From the NCBI GenBank assembly GCA_948356915.1, contig CAOJCG010000017.1:1-33981 (forward strand): 33,981 bases of DNA, written 5' to 3'. Shown here piece by piece: positions 15,658 to 23,201 of this stretch (position 1 is the stretch's first letter; each line of letters opens with the position of its first letter). Origin of the DNA: an uncultured Clostridiaceae bacterium (GTDB taxonomy: Bacteria; Bacillota; Clostridia; TANB77; CAG-508). The translations under genes were made by a program, and so were the position numbers. The notes beneath the pieces were generated by a model. The model did not search any database. It had not been told where the DNA came from and was given only the letters and a program-made list of their open reading frames with translations.

Positions 15658-16851
15658 TTACACCACCTCATTTGTTTCTAAGTACTTTTGTGTTTTCCCT
15701 AAGTAAATTGTTGATATTATTAAGAAAAACATTAATATTGAAACTGAAATTGACAATATATTTACATCATAAAAATAATTATATAGTATATATACTATGC
15801 TATAGCTTATAATTTGTCCTATTGTCATATAAATATTATATGCTAATATATGTTCTTTTTTATGTTCTGACAAATTATCTGTTTTTATTGCAGCATATAC
15901 TTTACTACATGCTTCTGATTCTATAACTGTACCAAAAGAATTCATTAAAATATAGTATATTAGTAATGTTGCAAAACTTGTATTATATACTACTAACAAT
16001 GAAGATATAAATATTATTATTGCTAAATATGGATATATACATTTATCAAATTTTCTATTATTCACTATTTTTAATACTTGTAATGATATTATTGAAATTA
16101 CTGCAAATAATGAATTATATGTACCTAAATCCATCTCTGTTCCTAATCTTAAAAATAATATTATAGGTAGTAATTCTGTAACAGCTCCTTGTGAAGATAT
16201 TCGCCTATAAAACATACATTTATAAATATCTTGTATATGTTGTTTATGTTTTACTTTTTTAAAGAATTCTTTTAATTGTAACTTTTTATCATTAACAGTA
16301 AAGTCTTTTATTTTAAATGATATAGCTATAATAACTAGTGCTTCTATTATTAATATAATAAATAATATATAATAAGAAAATTTTTGTATAATAAATCCTG
16401 AAAAAATAGGTGTTAATATAGTTGCAATCCCTGAAAGTATATTTACATTTGCAATAAAACTACTCATAGTTTTATTATTATTTGAGCCTATTACGATTAA
16501 TTCATATGGCATTGAATAACATACTTCTGCTAATCTTTCTAATATTTTAAAAATAAAAATATATTTTACTATATTCTCTTTAAATACTAGTAATGCTAAT
16601 ATATTTAATATTAATAATGGAAAACTTGCTTTATAAATAAGTTTTGCATTTTTAGAATTTATGAATTTTAATATAGTATAACAAATTACTAGTTCAACAA
16701 CTACACCAAATAAATTATATTTTATTATAAAACTTAAATCATTATTAACTATTTTTAATATATATATATTAAAAAATAATGTAAAGAAAACTCTTATAAA
16801 TTTTCTTAAAAAAGATATTATTGCTATATATTTCCTATTTTCTTGCTCCAT
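15658..16851 (-). CDS. MFS-type transporter (paralogue of 17339-18514)
   Basis: A 397-residue integral membrane protein with about 11-12 hydrophobic helices split by a charged central loop (KIKDFTVNDKKLQLKEFFKK, ~180-200), as in the major facilitator superfamily. No substrate-specific motif is visible. It shares layout and local similarity with the second MFS gene of this cluster: an N-terminal RKFIRVFF region, FKENIVKYIFIF versus LRENIVNYIYVF, and a similar central loop. This suggests an old duplication. It is separated from the downstream SDR by 3 nt and sits 18 nt after the broken glycosyltransferase. Export of a small molecule made or modified by neighbouring enzymes is only a guess. Confidence 0.75.
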   Translation of the reverse strand: MEQENRKYIAIISFLRKFIRVFFTLFFNIYILKIVNNDLSFIIKYNLFGVVVELVICYTILKFINSKNAKLIYKASFPLLILNILALLVFKENIVKYIFIFKILERLAEVCYSMPYELIVIGSNNNKTMSSFIANVNILSGIATILTPIFSGFIIQKFSYYILFIILIIEALVIIAISFKIKDFTVNDKKLQLKEFFKKVKHKQHIQDIYKCMFYRRISSQGAVTELLPIILFLRLGTEMDLGTYNSLFAVISIISLQVLKIVNNRKFDKCIYPYLAIIIFISSLLVVYNTSFATLLIYYILMNSFGTVIESEACSKVYAAIKTDNLSEHKKEHILAYNIYMTIGQIISYSIVYILYNYFYDVNILSISVSILMFFLIISTIYLGKTQKYLETNEVV

Positions 16852-16869
16852 TTATTATTCCTCTTTCAT

Positions 16870-17261
16870 TTATTTTAGAAATTCTTCATATGTAAGTTTA
16901 TTATCTTTTTCTATCCAATCTATTAACTTAGATATTTTTGATAAATAATTTTCCTGCTCTATTCTATTAATTAAAGCTTGCTTTTTATCTTTATATTTAT
17001 CTGCAAAATATAAGTATTCTAAAGAATTATATATTCTCCTATAGCTATATTCATTCCTTTATTTCTAGTTCCTCCTTCACCTAATCTATTTGATTTTAAC
17101 AGTTTTACATTATACCTTTCGATTATATCTGTACTATCATCATCAATTACTATAAATTTATATTTTAAACTATCTAGTGTTTTTTCAAATATACTTTTCA
17201 AACATCTTTCTATATATTTTTCTTCATTATAATTTGGAATTATTATTGAAAATTTGCACAT
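16870..17261 (-). pseudogene. glycosyltransferase family 2 remnant
   Basis: The first 80 codons are a clean GT-A N-terminus: FSIIIPNYNEEKYIERCLKS, then KFIVIDDDSTD (UDP-sugar binding region) and GGTRNKGMNIAIGEYIIL. The frame then stops at TAG, just where the DXD-containing strand should come. In another frame the sequence continues as a C-terminal-looking tail (NSLEYLYFADKYKDKKQALI ... LTYEEFLK, ending at 16870). The whole middle of the enzyme, including the DXD motif and catalytic region, is missing, so this is an internal deletion plus frameshift. Intact relatives add a sugar to an acceptor at the membrane. It lies between two MFS paralogues in the same orientation. Confidence 0.8.
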
Positions 17262-17281
17262 TTTTTCTTCCTCTTTTTTAA

Positions 17282-17321
17282 TTTACTTTGTATATTTTAT
17301 CATAATAATATACAAAGTAAA
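17282..17321 (-). promoter_or_regulatory. perfect 15-bp palindrome, possible operator
   Basis: Arms TTTACTTTGTATATT and AATATACAAAGTAAA are perfect complements around a 10-nt centre, 20 nt before the glycosyltransferase remnant. On the minus strand no T-run follows, so a terminator is unlikely; an operator for a dimeric regulator fits better. Confidence 0.5.
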
Positions 17322-17338
17322 ATTATATAATTTAAAAT

Positions 17339-18514
17339 TTATATAATTTTGCTAAATTTCATCAAATTATTTATAACTACACTTCTAATAATAAAGCCTA
17401 AACTAAATATAATAAATAAATATTTTAAATAACTATACCAATAAATTGAAATTATTAAAACTAGAGAATAGCCTACTATTCTTCCTATATCAAATGCAAC
17501 TTGTATATTCCACAAATATACATTTTGGTACTTTTCCTCTGTTATTTCATTTCTTAATTCGTATGTTAGTGAATTACCATTAATATCTGTTATTATTACC
17601 CCTATTTGATTTAAAATAATATACACACAAACTAATATTACACTAAATTTTATACTAATTGGTATTGTTAATAAAAATATAATAATAGTAGTTGGTATTA
17701 CTAATTTTCCGAAGTTCTTTTTATTAATTATTTTTATACATAATATAGAAAATAATGCTCCTATAATATTACTAATACTATTAATTCCACCAACAATTCC
17801 TTCATTTGATATTTGAGAATATATAACGACAGTGGTTAATACTCCTACTGGTCCCCAAGTATTAAATCCATCAAAGAAATTTTGTATTAATGTTTTTGTA
17901 AATATTTCTTTATTTTTTATTGATTTAAAATACTCTAAAACTTGTATTTTTTCACATTCTACTTTTTCGTTATTAAGAAATAGTGAATATATAAAACATA
18001 TTATTGTAATTATAAATAATACTACAAAAGCAACTATATATGAATATGTTTCAATTAAAATTCCAAGGCATAGTGGTGCTATAATTGATATTAAGTTTGC
18101 TAGTAAACTATCTATTGAAAAATATTTTTTATAATTATTGTTCTTATTAATATTACAAGTTATATTCTCATAAGTAGCATAATAAAGGCTTATAGCAAAT
18201 GATTGTAATAGTGCAAACACATAAATATAATTTACTATATTTTCTCTTAAAACTAGCAATATACTTACTGTTATTAAATTTACAAGTAAAGACAATCTAT
18301 ATAATTTTATTACATTATTAGTATTTAAAAATTTACATATTGCATATCTATAAATAAGGTTACTTGATGAATATATTAACCAATATTTTAATACTTCTGC
18401 TAAATTTCCTTCTGTAGCATTAAAAAAATAAATACTTAGAAATATGTTTCCAAATACTCTTATTATATCTTTTAAATTATTTAGTATAACTAACTTTACC
18501 CAATTTTGCTTCAT
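17339..18514 (-). CDS. MFS-type transporter
   Basis: A 391-residue membrane protein with about 11-12 hydrophobic helices and a charged central loop (NNEKVECEKIQVLEYFKSIK, ~178-197), as expected for a major facilitator. A polar stretch FFDGFNTWGPVGVLTT begins the second half. It resembles the other MFS gene of the cluster in length, topology and several segments. The substrate is unknown. It starts 12 nt after the HNH gene stop, so the two are probably co-transcribed, and it is followed by a palindrome before the broken glycosyltransferase. Confidence 0.75.
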   Translation of the reverse strand: MKQNWVKLVILNNLKDIIRVFGNIFLSIYFFNATEGNLAEVLKYWLIYSSSNLIYRYAICKFLNTNNVIKLYRLSLLVNLITVSILLVLRENIVNYIYVFALLQSFAISLYYATYENITCNINKNNNYKKYFSIDSLLANLISIIAPLCLGILIETYSYIVAFVVLFIITIICFIYSLFLNNEKVECEKIQVLEYFKSIKNKEIFTKTLIQNFFDGFNTWGPVGVLTTVVIYSQISNEGIVGGINSISNIIGALFSILCIKIINKKNFGKLVIPTTIIIFLLTIPISIKFSVILVCVYIILNQIGVIITDINGNSLTYELRNEITEEKYQNVYLWNIQVAFDIGRIVGYSLVLIISIYWYSYLKYLFIIFSLGFIIRSVVINNLMKFSKII

Positions 18515-18526
18515 TTTGTTCTCCTA

Positions 18527-18916
18527 TTATTTGTTATATTTATTTCTACTTTTTCTACCTTTATTTAAATTTGCTCCTTTATATGTACTAGTTAACGAAT
18601 GACAATTTGGACATAGTAATATTAAATTTTCTTCAATATTATTTTTATAATTTCCATCAATGTGTTCAATTTCTAATGGTATTTTATTTGTATATTTATT
18701 AAATTCTCCCCAACCACATCTAGCACATTTATTATTATATTTATTAAATAAATATGTTTTTATATAAGAAGAAATTTGATACTCGTCTCTCATTCCATTA
18801 TTTTCATTATTTTTCCATTTATTAATATATATTTTATATTGATATTCTTTTTGGCATTTATTAGAACAGTATTTAGAACGTTTCTTTATTTCTTTGTTGC
18901 AGTTTATGCAATTCAT
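18527..18916 (-). CDS. HNH endonuclease with N-terminal zinc ribbon
   Basis: A 129-residue nuclease. The N-terminus has four cysteines (MNCINC ... YCSNKC, ~1-20) that look like a zinc ribbon. The HNH fold follows, with CARCGWGEF (~64-72), the core LEIEHIDGNYKNN (~80-92, catalytic His) and NLILLCPNCHSLT (~97-109); two CxxC pairs bind structural zinc. The start chosen is the ATG at 18916 (AGAAGG 7 nt upstream) rather than an in-frame GTG at 18925. Such small HNH proteins include free-standing homing endonucleases, phage nucleases and defence nucleases. It lies only ~95 bp downstream of a tRNA carrying a group I intron, which may or may not be a coincidence. First gene of the leftward cluster. 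Confidence 0.85.
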   Translation of the reverse strand: MNCINCNKEIKKRSKYCSNKCQKEYQYKIYINKWKNNENNGMRDEYQISSYIKTYLFNKYNNKCARCGWGEFNKYTNKIPLEIEHIDGNYKNNIEENLILLCPNCHSLTSTYKGANLNKGRKSRNKYNK

Positions 18917-18970
18917 AATAATCACCTTCTAATTTTATTTAGTAATAGCTTTTTATAATTTATTAGAAAC

Positions 18971-19007
18971 AAAAAACCAAGCAAGTTTTATAACAAGCCT
19001 GGTTTTA
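18971..19007 (-). terminator. terminator of the tRNA operon
   Basis: On the minus strand AAAACCAGGC pairs with GCTTGGTTTTTT (one wobble) and ends in a T-run, 5 nt beyond the CCA of tRNA-Thr. Confidence 0.7.
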
Positions 19008-19011
19008 AGTA

Positions 19012-19330
19012 TGGAGCCACTTGCCCGAATCGAACGGGCGACCTACTGATTCATACTACTATAATTTTCATTACCATATTTTTATGTTTGTAGTCTGGAC
19101 TTTCTCTTTACCATAGCTTTTTAGCTTTAGGTACACCGTATAAAGTCTCTACACTTAGGAATTTTTTCCCTAGCTCGGGATTAACATATATATTAAGTAT
19201 ACTTAGTCTTCCCCGAATTAGCGGTGTCCACTTTATCCGTTTCCAAATAAAGGTGCAAAATAGTTCAAAATAGAAATTTCTTTCTATCTATTCCACAAGT
19301 CAGTTGCTCTACCATCTGAGCTAAAGTGGC
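19012..19330 (-). tRNA. tRNA-Thr (anticodon UGU), split by a group I intron
   Basis: Exon 1 is 19330-19295 (36 nt: acceptor GCCACTT, D arm, 5' anticodon stem, ending in anticodon TGT). Exon 2 is 19051-19012 (40 nt: AATCAGTAGG, T arm GTTCGATTC, acceptor AAGTGGC, T, encoded CCA). Joined, they form a normal 76-nt cloverleaf with anticodon loop CTTGTAA. The intron sits between positions 36 and 37. This is the last gene of a three-tRNA operon. Confidence 0.93.
19052..19294 (-). ncRNA. group I intron in tRNA-Thr, IC3-like, without an ORF
   Basis: A 243-nt intron, preceded by U and ending in G as group I introns require. Pairings read by eye: P1, exon UGU with guide GCA (19254-19256), plus an extension AATAG/CTATT; P2, CTTTAT (19247-19252) with ATAAAG (19231-19236); P3, ACACCG (19222-19227) with CGGTGT (19133-19138); P4, CGGG/CCCG; P6, TAGGGAA/TTCCTA; P7, GACTTT (19142-19147) with AAAGTC (19098-19103); P8, AGCT/AGCT; P9, ACTAC (19090-19094) with GTAGT (19055-19059). 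Conserved blocks TAATTCGGGGAA, GTGTAGAGACT and GCTATGGTAAAG resemble the Azoarcus tRNA-Ile intron from memory. It should self-splice to give mature tRNA-Thr. No endonuclease gene lies inside. Confidence 0.9.
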
Positions 19331-19341
19331 ATATAAGGTTT

Positions 19342-19416
19342 TGGTGACCCCTACGGGAATCGAACCCATGTCTCCGCCGTGAAAGGGCGATGTCTTAACC
19401 GCTTGACCAAGGGGCC
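19342..19416 (-). tRNA. tRNA-Glu (anticodon UUC)
   Basis: Acceptor GGCCCCT pairs with AGGGGTC, then A and encoded CCA. The anticodon stem-loop GCCCTTTCACGGC gives TTC, and the T arm has GTTCGATTC. 75 nt. Eleven nt before the split tRNA-Thr on the same strand. Confidence 0.95.
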
Positions 19417-19453
19417 TTATATGTAGGATTTAGCCCTTATTAACTAAATCCAT

Positions 19454-19529
19454 TGGTGAGCCATCGCGGATTCGAACCGCGGACAACTTGATTAAAAGTC
19501 AAGTGCTCTACCACCTGAGCTAATGACCC
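19454..19529 (-). tRNA. tRNA-Lys (anticodon UUU)
   Basis: Acceptor GGGTCAT pairs with ATGGCTC (one G-U), then A and encoded CCA. The anticodon loop CTTTTAA gives TTT, and the T arm has GTTCGAATC. 76 nt; first gene of the operon. Confidence 0.95.
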
Positions 19530-19562
19530 ATGTGAGTTGCATTGATGTGCAACTGCTTATAT

Positions 19563-19591
19563 ATATTACTATATTTTTTATGATTTGTCAA
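19563..19591 (-). promoter_or_regulatory. promoter of the tRNA Lys-Glu-Thr operon
   Basis: TTGACA (19586-19591), 17-nt spacer, TAATAT (19563-19568). The leader before tRNA-Lys holds a small hairpin GTTGCAC/TGCAAC (~19536-19553). Confidence 0.65.
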
Positions 19592-19710
19592 CGCATTTTT
19601 TGAAATTTGTCAAATTTTCTTTTATTTTTTTGTTTTTTTATATTATACCTGTACTTTTTACTGATGTTCTTGCTAATTTATGTTCCTTATTATAATCTAT
19701 TTTTTATTAT

Positions 19711-20499
19711 TTATTCCTTTACAGGAATAAAATTTTGGGCGAACTTATATTTTTCTCTATTTTTAATATATGCATATCCTATAAAACTATATGCTATAGC
19801 ACCTATAAAGTTTACAAATAAATCTTTCATTGTATCTATAATTCCAATATCTAAATATCCATTTTCTATTGTTGTAATTGTTCCATCTTTTGAATAAATT
19901 TCAGTTTTTTCAATATTATTTATCTTTACAGGTGTATTTTCTCCACTTTCATTTAGTTCAACAGATGAAATTCTTTGTACTATTCTATCTTTTTGCATAT
20001 CTAATTTTAATATATTGTCTGCTCCAAATTCATAAAACTCCCATAATACTCCTATTGTCATCGAAAAACAAAATGCTACTATTGCAACATATAATGGCGA
20101 TAAATTAATTTTCTGTCCACTTTGATTTAATAAATCTACTAAAGAAAAACCTATTCCTGCACATATAAAACCATTTAATGTATGTAACATTGTATCCCAA
20201 AATGGTATAAGCCCATAAAAATTATTTATTTCTCCTAATATTGCACTTGAAAAAATAAATAAATATATTATTGTTTCTAATAAACTTGGTATTCCTATTT
20301 TAAATTTTTCTGATATTATTGTTGGTATTGTAAAAAGGAATAATGCTAAAACACACATTAAAGCATTACTAATATTTCCTAATACTATTTGAAATATCAT
20401 ACTAATAATAACTAATATTCTTAATGTTAAATAAACTATAATTGATTTTTTATTTGTTTCATTATATTTCTTCTTCATTTTTTTCGAAAATTTCCCCAT
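19711..20499 (-). CDS. DUF2238-like multi-pass membrane protein
   Basis: A 262-residue protein with six or so membrane helices. The conserved face of the DUF2238/YjdF-like group is visible: PFWDTMLHTLNGF (~100-112), GVLWEFYEFGAD (~149-160) and, after a soluble insert of about 55 residues, DTMKDLFVNFIGA (~222-234). Acidic and His residues within membrane segments suggest a polar pocket or an enzymatic or transport role, but the function is not known. The ATG at 20499 is used because TGGAGG precedes it; the in-frame ATG at 20514 lies upstream of that site. Confidence 0.75.
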   Translation of the reverse strand: MGKFSKKMKKKYNETNKKSIIVYLTLRILVIISMIFQIVLGNISNALMCVLALFLFTIPTIISEKFKIGIPSLLETIIYLFIFSSAILGEINNFYGLIPFWDTMLHTLNGFICAGIGFSLVDLLNQSGQKINLSPLYVAIVAFCFSMTIGVLWEFYEFGADNILKLDMQKDRIVQRISSVELNESGENTPVKINNIEKTEIYSKDGTITTIENGYLDIGIIDTMKDLFVNFIGAIAYSFIGYAYIKNREKYKFAQNFIPVKE

Positions 20500-20601
20500 A
20501 TATTTTTCCTCCATATTATTATTTATATTTATAATATCATATAGAAGAACACATTCGCAACCAAAATTTTTATCTAATAGAAGAAAAGTAGCTTCTCCAT
20601 G

Positions 20602-20620
20602 CGGGCAATTAATAATTGCC
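20602..20620. repeat. perfect 9-bp palindrome
   Basis: GGGCAATTA, one central A, TAATTGCCC, followed by CCTACA. It resembles the ends of the TGTAGGG...CCCTACA palindromic elements at 23542 and 28109. Confidence 0.6.
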
Positions 20621-20656
20621 CCTACATTTTAAATTAATTTTTTCTATTCAATAAGA

Positions 20657-20709
20657 AAGGGCATAATTCGGTAAATGCTCTTATGCATTCCTAACCGATT
20701 AAGCCCCTT
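20657..20709. repeat. imperfect long hairpin, unassigned
   Basis: AAGGGCATAATTCGGTAAAT followed by GC pairs imperfectly with GCATTCCTAACCGATTAAGC followed by CCCTT. It lies between the DUF1858 gene and the DUF2238-like gene. There is no T-run, so a simple terminator is unlikely. Confidence 0.5.
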
Positions 20710-20777
20710 GTATAATATAGTCAATGTAAAATTTACAATTATAATTTTAAATAGCACAAAGTAATTATTGCTTTCTA

Positions 20778-20966
20778 TTAATTATTATTTAGTTTCTCTA
20801 ATAATTCTTCTACATCTACTCCATGCACATCACATGCTTCTTCTATTGTTTCTGCTTGTGAAGCTGGGCAGCCTAAACAATGCATTCCTATTTCTAATAA
20901 TATATCTGCCTTTTCAGGTGCTACTTCTAATATTTCACCTATTGTTGTTGTTCTTTCAAATTTCAT
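20778..20966 (-). CDS. DUF1858 domain protein
   Basis: A 62-residue protein matching the DUF1858 pattern: an N-terminal TTTIGEILEVAPEKADILLE (~5-24), then GMHCLGCPASQAETIEEACD (~27-46) with the conserved CxxCP pair, and a short C-terminal helix with DVEELLEKLN. The family is often linked to hybrid-cluster or sulfur/redox proteins; the cysteines could bind metal or form a disulfide. The start at 20966 follows GGAGG; the longer in-frame start has no such site and runs through a repeat region. Function not established. Confidence 0.88.
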   Translation of the reverse strand: MKFERTTTIGEILEVAPEKADILLEIGMHCLGCPASQAETIEEACDVHGVDVEELLEKLNNN

Positions 20967-21244
20967 TTTTGATTTCCTCCTTTTTTTATTTTGGATATCG
21001 GAAGTAAGAAGTAAGAAGTCAAAATTTGAGCAATTTCTTCGAAGAATAAATATAATATTTTTTCTCACTTTTTTATAATTACCTTCTTTTGATTTATTCC
21101 ATGCAATTTTGATTTTAAGTATACTTCTATCAATTTTTGCCTTTTTTCTTCTGACTTCCGACTTCTGTTTTCTGACTTCTTATTATCACTTTTTGTCATA
21201 TTTTTAGAACCTTTGTCATTTTAACATAAATTTCAAAAAAAGTA
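20967..21244. other. intergenic stretch with short direct and inverted repeats
   Basis: No gene seen. GGAAGTAAGAAGTAAGAAGT (~21000-21019) is matched by inverted copies of AAGAAGTCAGAAG-type units near 21148-21182 (CTTCTGACTTCCGACTTCTG). These could pair over ~130 nt and may mark a small mobile or palindromic element at the edge of the conjugation fragment. Confidence 0.45.
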
Positions 21245-21273
21245 TAGACATTTTTAAAAATATATTGTATTAT
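21245..21273 (+). promoter_or_regulatory. promoter of the conjugation gene cluster
   Basis: TAGACA (21245-21250), 17-nt spacer, TATTAT (21268-21273), just before an AAAGGAG ribosome site at 21283-21289. Confidence 0.65.
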
Positions 21274-21299
21274 GTTTCCTACAAAGGAGTGTGATACTT

Positions 21300-21449
21300 A
21301 TAAATGTACTTTTAAATACTTTTTTAATTATTTTTATTATTAATTTTTTTATTACTTTTTATTCAATATATACTTTTTTTGAAATTTATATTTTCCATAA
21401 TTTACAAGGTTCCAAATTAAATATTAAAAAGAACGATATTTCTAATTAA
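21300..21449 (+). CDS. small single-span membrane protein, possible non-AUG start
   Basis: An open frame of 49 codons follows a clear AAAGGAG site but has no usable ATG, GTG or TTG at normal spacing. ATA at 21300 is 10 nt from the site, and an in-frame GTG at 21291 is only 1 nt from it. The product would be a hydrophobic helix (FLIIFIINFFITFYSIYTFF), then a short basic tail with GSKLNIKKN. It ends 18 nt before the VirD4-like gene and is first in the operon. Coding status is plausible from the ribosome site and composition, but the start is uncertain. Confidence 0.45.
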   Translation: MNVLLNTFLIIFIINFFITFYSIYTFFEIYIFHNLQGSKLNIKKNDISN

Positions 21450-21467
21450 TAAAAGGATTATAAAATT

Positions 21468-23201
21468 TTGCACAAATTAAAAAATTATATATTCTCCTTA
21501 TTTTTTACTATTGTATCATTTGTAATAGTATTTGGCATTTTCAAACCTATTTTCTATTGTGATACAATAATATTTACATTTGCAATTCATCCTTTTAATA
21601 TTTGTGAAGAACAACCCCTTATTTGGAATATAATAAAATTTCTATTCATTTTTGATTATTTGTTTTCTAATTTTATTATTTTTAACTCCGTTTTTTCAAA
21701 AATATTTTTTAAAAAATCAAAATCAAAAACAAATATTACCAAAAATAATAGTAATGAATTAAATATAAAAATTGGGTTTAATTCTTCCAAAAACCTTATA
21801 AACATACCGGAAAAAAGTTTATACCAAAATATTTTAGTAACTGGAACTATCGGCACTGGTAAAACCTCCTCTGCTATGTATCCATTTACTGAACAATTAA
21901 TTGAATATAAAAGTAATACACCAGATGAAAAGTTAGGAATGCTTATTTTAGATGTAAAAGGAAACTATTATTCTAAAGTAAATGAGTTATGCTTAAAACA
22001 CAAAAGAGAAGATGATTTAATTATTATAGATTTAAGTGGCAATATAAAATACAATCCATTAGATAAACCTCACCTAAATGCATCTGTTCTAGCTGATAGA
22101 TTAAAAACTATTTTATTATTGTTTTCACCTAATAATAGTGAAGATTTTTGGTTAGATAAAGTATCTCAAATTCTTACGGAAAGTATAAAGTTATGTAGGC
22201 TTTACAACAATAGTTATGTTACTTTTGAAGAATTACATAATTTAATATTTTTCAAAGATTATTACTTAGAAAAAGTAAAATTATTAAAAGAGTTATTTAT
22301 AAAAAATACTTTTTCTACTGAGCAAGTATATAACTTACTTTCTAGTTTAAACTTTTTTGAAAAAGAATATTATTCTTTAGATGATAGAACTATATCTATT
22401 TTAAAATCTGAAGTAAGTAGGATTACAAATTTATTTATTTCTGACTATAAAGTAAAAAATACTTTTTGTCCTAAAAAAGAAGATATTAATTTTTTTGGAT
22501 TTTCAGAGGTCATAAAGAAAGGAAAAATAGTTGTTTTAAATATGAATATTGCAAATTATAAAAATCTATCTAAATTAATAGCAACATATTTAAAATTAGA
22601 CTTTCAAACCGAAGTAATTGCTAGATTAAATAATCCTAGTTTTAATAAGAATAGTAATTTTTTAGATATTTTTAATTCTACTTCAAATAGACCAGTTTGT
22701 TTTATAAGTGATGAATATCAAGAATATGTAACTTTATCAGACAGCACATTTTTTGCTCAAAGTAGAGAAGCTAAGTGTATTAATATTGTATCTACTCAAA
22801 GTTACACTTCACTTTTAAATACCTTGAATAACGAAGCTTCTGTAAAAGTTATAATTCAAAATTTGGTTAATAAATTATGGTTTAGAAATGATGATATTTT
22901 TACAATAGAAGAAGCTCAAAAGCAAATTGGTAAAGAAGAGAAAAAGAAAACTTCTAAAACAATTTCTGAAAATGCAAAAGAAACAAATTACAATTATTTT
23001 TTTAATAATTTTTTATCTAAAAATTCTAATATATCAGAATCAATTAATTCATATTTTCAAACAGATTATATTTATGATATTAATTTTTTTACAAGAAATT
23101 TAGAAACATTCTCGTGCCTTGCATTTTTATCTGATGGCACTAAAATATTAACGCCACAAAAATTAAAATTAATTCCATATTTTAAAGGAGGAAAAACATG
23201 A
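21468..23201 (+). CDS. VirD4/TraG-type type IV coupling protein
   Basis: A 577-residue membrane ATPase of conjugation systems. Two N-terminal membrane helices (~8-28 and ~52-75) are followed by a cytoplasmic P-loop domain with Walker A TGTIGTGKTSS (~126-136) and Walker B PVCFISDEYQEYV (~408-420), plus the TraG-type ILDVKGNYYSKV (~160) and FWLDKVSQILTESIKL (~223). These proteins pass the relaxase-DNA complex to the transfer channel. The start is TTG at 21468, ten nt after AAAAGGA. The next gene overlaps by 4 nt (ATGA). No relaxase is in the window, so the partner substrate is missing here. Confidence 0.92.
   Translation: MHKLKNYIFSLFFTIVSFVIVFGIFKPIFYCDTIIFTFAIHPFNICEEQPLIWNIIKFLFIFDYLFSNFIIFNSVFSKIFFKKSKSKTNITKNNSNELNIKIGFNSSKNLINIPEKSLYQNILVTGTIGTGKTSSAMYPFTEQLIEYKSNTPDEKLGMLILDVKGNYYSKVNELCLKHKREDDLIIIDLSGNIKYNPLDKPHLNASVLADRLKTILLLFSPNNSEDFWLDKVSQILTESIKLCRLYNNSYVTFEELHNLIFFKDYYLEKVKLLKELFIKNTFSTEQVYNLLSSLNFFEKEYYSLDDRTISILKSEVSRITNLFISDYKVKNTFCPKKEDINFFGFSEVIKKGKIVVLNMNIANYKNLSKLIATYLKLDFQTEVIARLNNPSFNKNSNFLDIFNSTSNRPVCFISDEYQEYVTLSDSTFFAQSREAKCINIVSTQSYTSLLNTLNNEASVKVIIQNLVNKLWFRNDDIFTIEEAQKQIGKEEKKKTSKTISENAKETNYNYFFNNFLSKNSNISESINSYFQTDYIYDINFFTRNLETFSCLAFLSDGTKILTPQKLKLIPYFKGGKT

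Noticed and set aside
17019..17261. The 80-residue GT2 frame as an intact small protein
   Set aside because: It ends before the DXD region and a recognisable C-terminal tail continues in another frame, so a truncated gene is the simpler reading.
20990..21200. Short repeats AAGAAGTCAGAAG considered as a CRISPR array
   Set aside because: Units are too short, irregularly spaced and in mixed orientation; no spacers and no cas genes.
21656..21856. Minus-strand frame inside the VirD4-like gene
   Set aside because: Antisense to a clear coupling-protein gene and without supporting signals.
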